From Aphanocapsa lilacina HA4352-LM1 (GTDB lineage: Bacteria > Cyanobacteriota > Cyanobacteriia > Gloeobacterales > Gloeobacteraceae), in NCBI GenBank assembly GCA_019359725.1, contig JAHHGR010000007.1:20823-84822 (forward strand): a stretch of 64,000 nt of DNA, read 5' to 3'. Of this stretch, positions 63,624-64,000 are shown piece after piece; position 1 is the first letter of the stretch, and each line of letters opens with the position of its first letter. The position numbers were made by a program, and so were the translations under genes. Under the pieces are notes generated by a model that saw only the letters and a program-made list of their open reading frames with translations, had not been told where the DNA came from and searched no databases.

Positions 63624-63860
63624 TCAAGTTTGAAGTGCAACAGCACCTGACTGAGCTAAGAATACCTCTCGCGGTGTCCGATAGCCAAGCGATTTTCGCG
63701 GTCGGTCACTGATCAGGTTCATTACTCTTTGCACCTGCTCAGGTTTGACTGTCCAGAAATTTGTCGACTTCGGAAAAAACTGGCGAAGCAATCCATTCGT
63801 ATGCTCATTCAATCCTCGCTCCCAAGAATGATAGGGCTTGGCAAAATAACCAGGGCTGTT
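63624..63860 (-). mobile_element. IS30-family transposase, 3' fragment (copy A)
   Basis: The minus strand reads GYFAKPYHSWERGLNEHTNG, LLRQFFPKSTNFWTVKPEQV and RPRKSLGYRTPREVFLAQSG before the stop at 63624. This is the C-terminal third of an IS30-type DDE transposase (the W-RG-NE-TNG region and the final DRPRK-LGYRTP). Upstream an in-frame TGA at 63861 ends similarity at the junction with copy B, so the element is truncated and inactive. Confidence 0.85.
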
Positions 63861-63883
63861 TCATTCTCCAAAAACCGGCCCAT

Positions 63884-64000
63884 TCAAGTTTGAAGTGCAA
63901 CAGCACCTGACTGAGCTAAGAATACCTCCCGTGGTGTCCGATAACCAAGCACTTTTCGCGGGCGGTCATTGATCATGTCCATTGCCCTTTGCACCTGCTC
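63884..64000 (-). mobile_element. IS30-family transposase, 3' end (copy B), continues beyond the window
   Basis: From the stop at 63884 the minus strand reads EQVQRAMDMINDRPRKVLGY then RTPREVFLAQSGAVALQT, nearly identical to copy A, offset by exactly 260 bases. The 5' part lies beyond base 64000. It is probably the full element; copy A is then a remnant of an earlier insertion at almost the same spot. Confidence 0.8.

Noticed and set aside
1..64000. CRISPR array or cas genes
   Set aside because: No series of evenly spaced identical repeats of 25-40 bases was seen; the 126-base periodic repeats are WD40 coding units.

Overview
The window looks like chromosomal DNA from a deep-branching, GC-rich cyanobacterium, and Gloeobacter is the best guess. 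Supporting signs are a cyanobacterial-type AbrB regulator, a group 2 sigma-70 factor, very large STAND/WD40 proteins, a DUF155/RMD1 protein, cobalamin and haem genes, and GC-rich coding with many GTG/TTG starts. The assignment rests on reading the proteins, not on a database search.

Region 1 (1-15.1 kb): start of a MerR regulator, a DedA membrane protein, a tightly overlapping Co/Ni ECF transporter operon (cbiM, PDGLE protein, cbiQ, cbiO), a short-chain dehydrogenase (SDR), then a small gene graveyard (FG-GAP fragment, SDR fragment, orphan ParD). Next come a ferrochelatase-type protein, a three-gene SsuABC/TauABC-like ABC operon with ATGA overlaps, an exported S9 peptidase, a secreted cupredoxin with a ferritin-like Tat protein, and a RluA pseudouridine synthase.

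Region 2 (15.1-30.2 kb): tRNA-Glu(CUC), tRNA-Lys(CUU), a membrane protein, a 0.5 kb gene-poor stretch with palindromes, TetR regulator, aldo/keto reductase, HisN-like phosphatase, a shortened DNA methylase with a small partner, then core metabolism (nadA, aroF, dxs, mtnA), cyAbrB, a GH31 glucosidase and an unusual tRNA carrying a UAA anticodon with a short variable arm.

Region 3 (30.2-38.3 kb): an accessory block bounded by a broken vapC copy on one side and an intact vapBC on the other. It holds two very acidic, unrecognised proteins facing each other across paired terminators, and a divergent ECF sigma factor / Ser-Thr kinase-TPR pair.

Region 4 (38.3-55.1 kb): acyltransferase, GST, two SDRs, DUF155 protein, Gfo/Idh/MocA oxidoreductase, and two paralogous ~1,185-residue STAND ATPases, each with an HTH-like N-terminus, an NB-ARC core and 14 WD40 blades. 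A frameshifted Rpn/DUF4351 nuclease-like gene and several small unknown genes lie between them.

Region 5 (55.1-64 kb): ECF sigma factor, hemB, group 2 sigma factor, an XRE regulator with a PD-(D/E)XK nuclease-like protein, cbiT, an RlmI-type methyltransferase whose Shine-Dalgarno sequence is buried in a perfect hairpin, moaD-moaE, a MITE-like 152 bp inverted-repeat element, and two IS30 transposase 3' ends in tandem.

The best candidates for something undescribed are the acidic protein pair, the XRE/nuclease pair, the short-variable-arm tRNA(UAA), the hairpin-buried ribosome site of the methyltransferase, and a GGTG(T/C)CAG motif placed exactly four bases after four stop codons.
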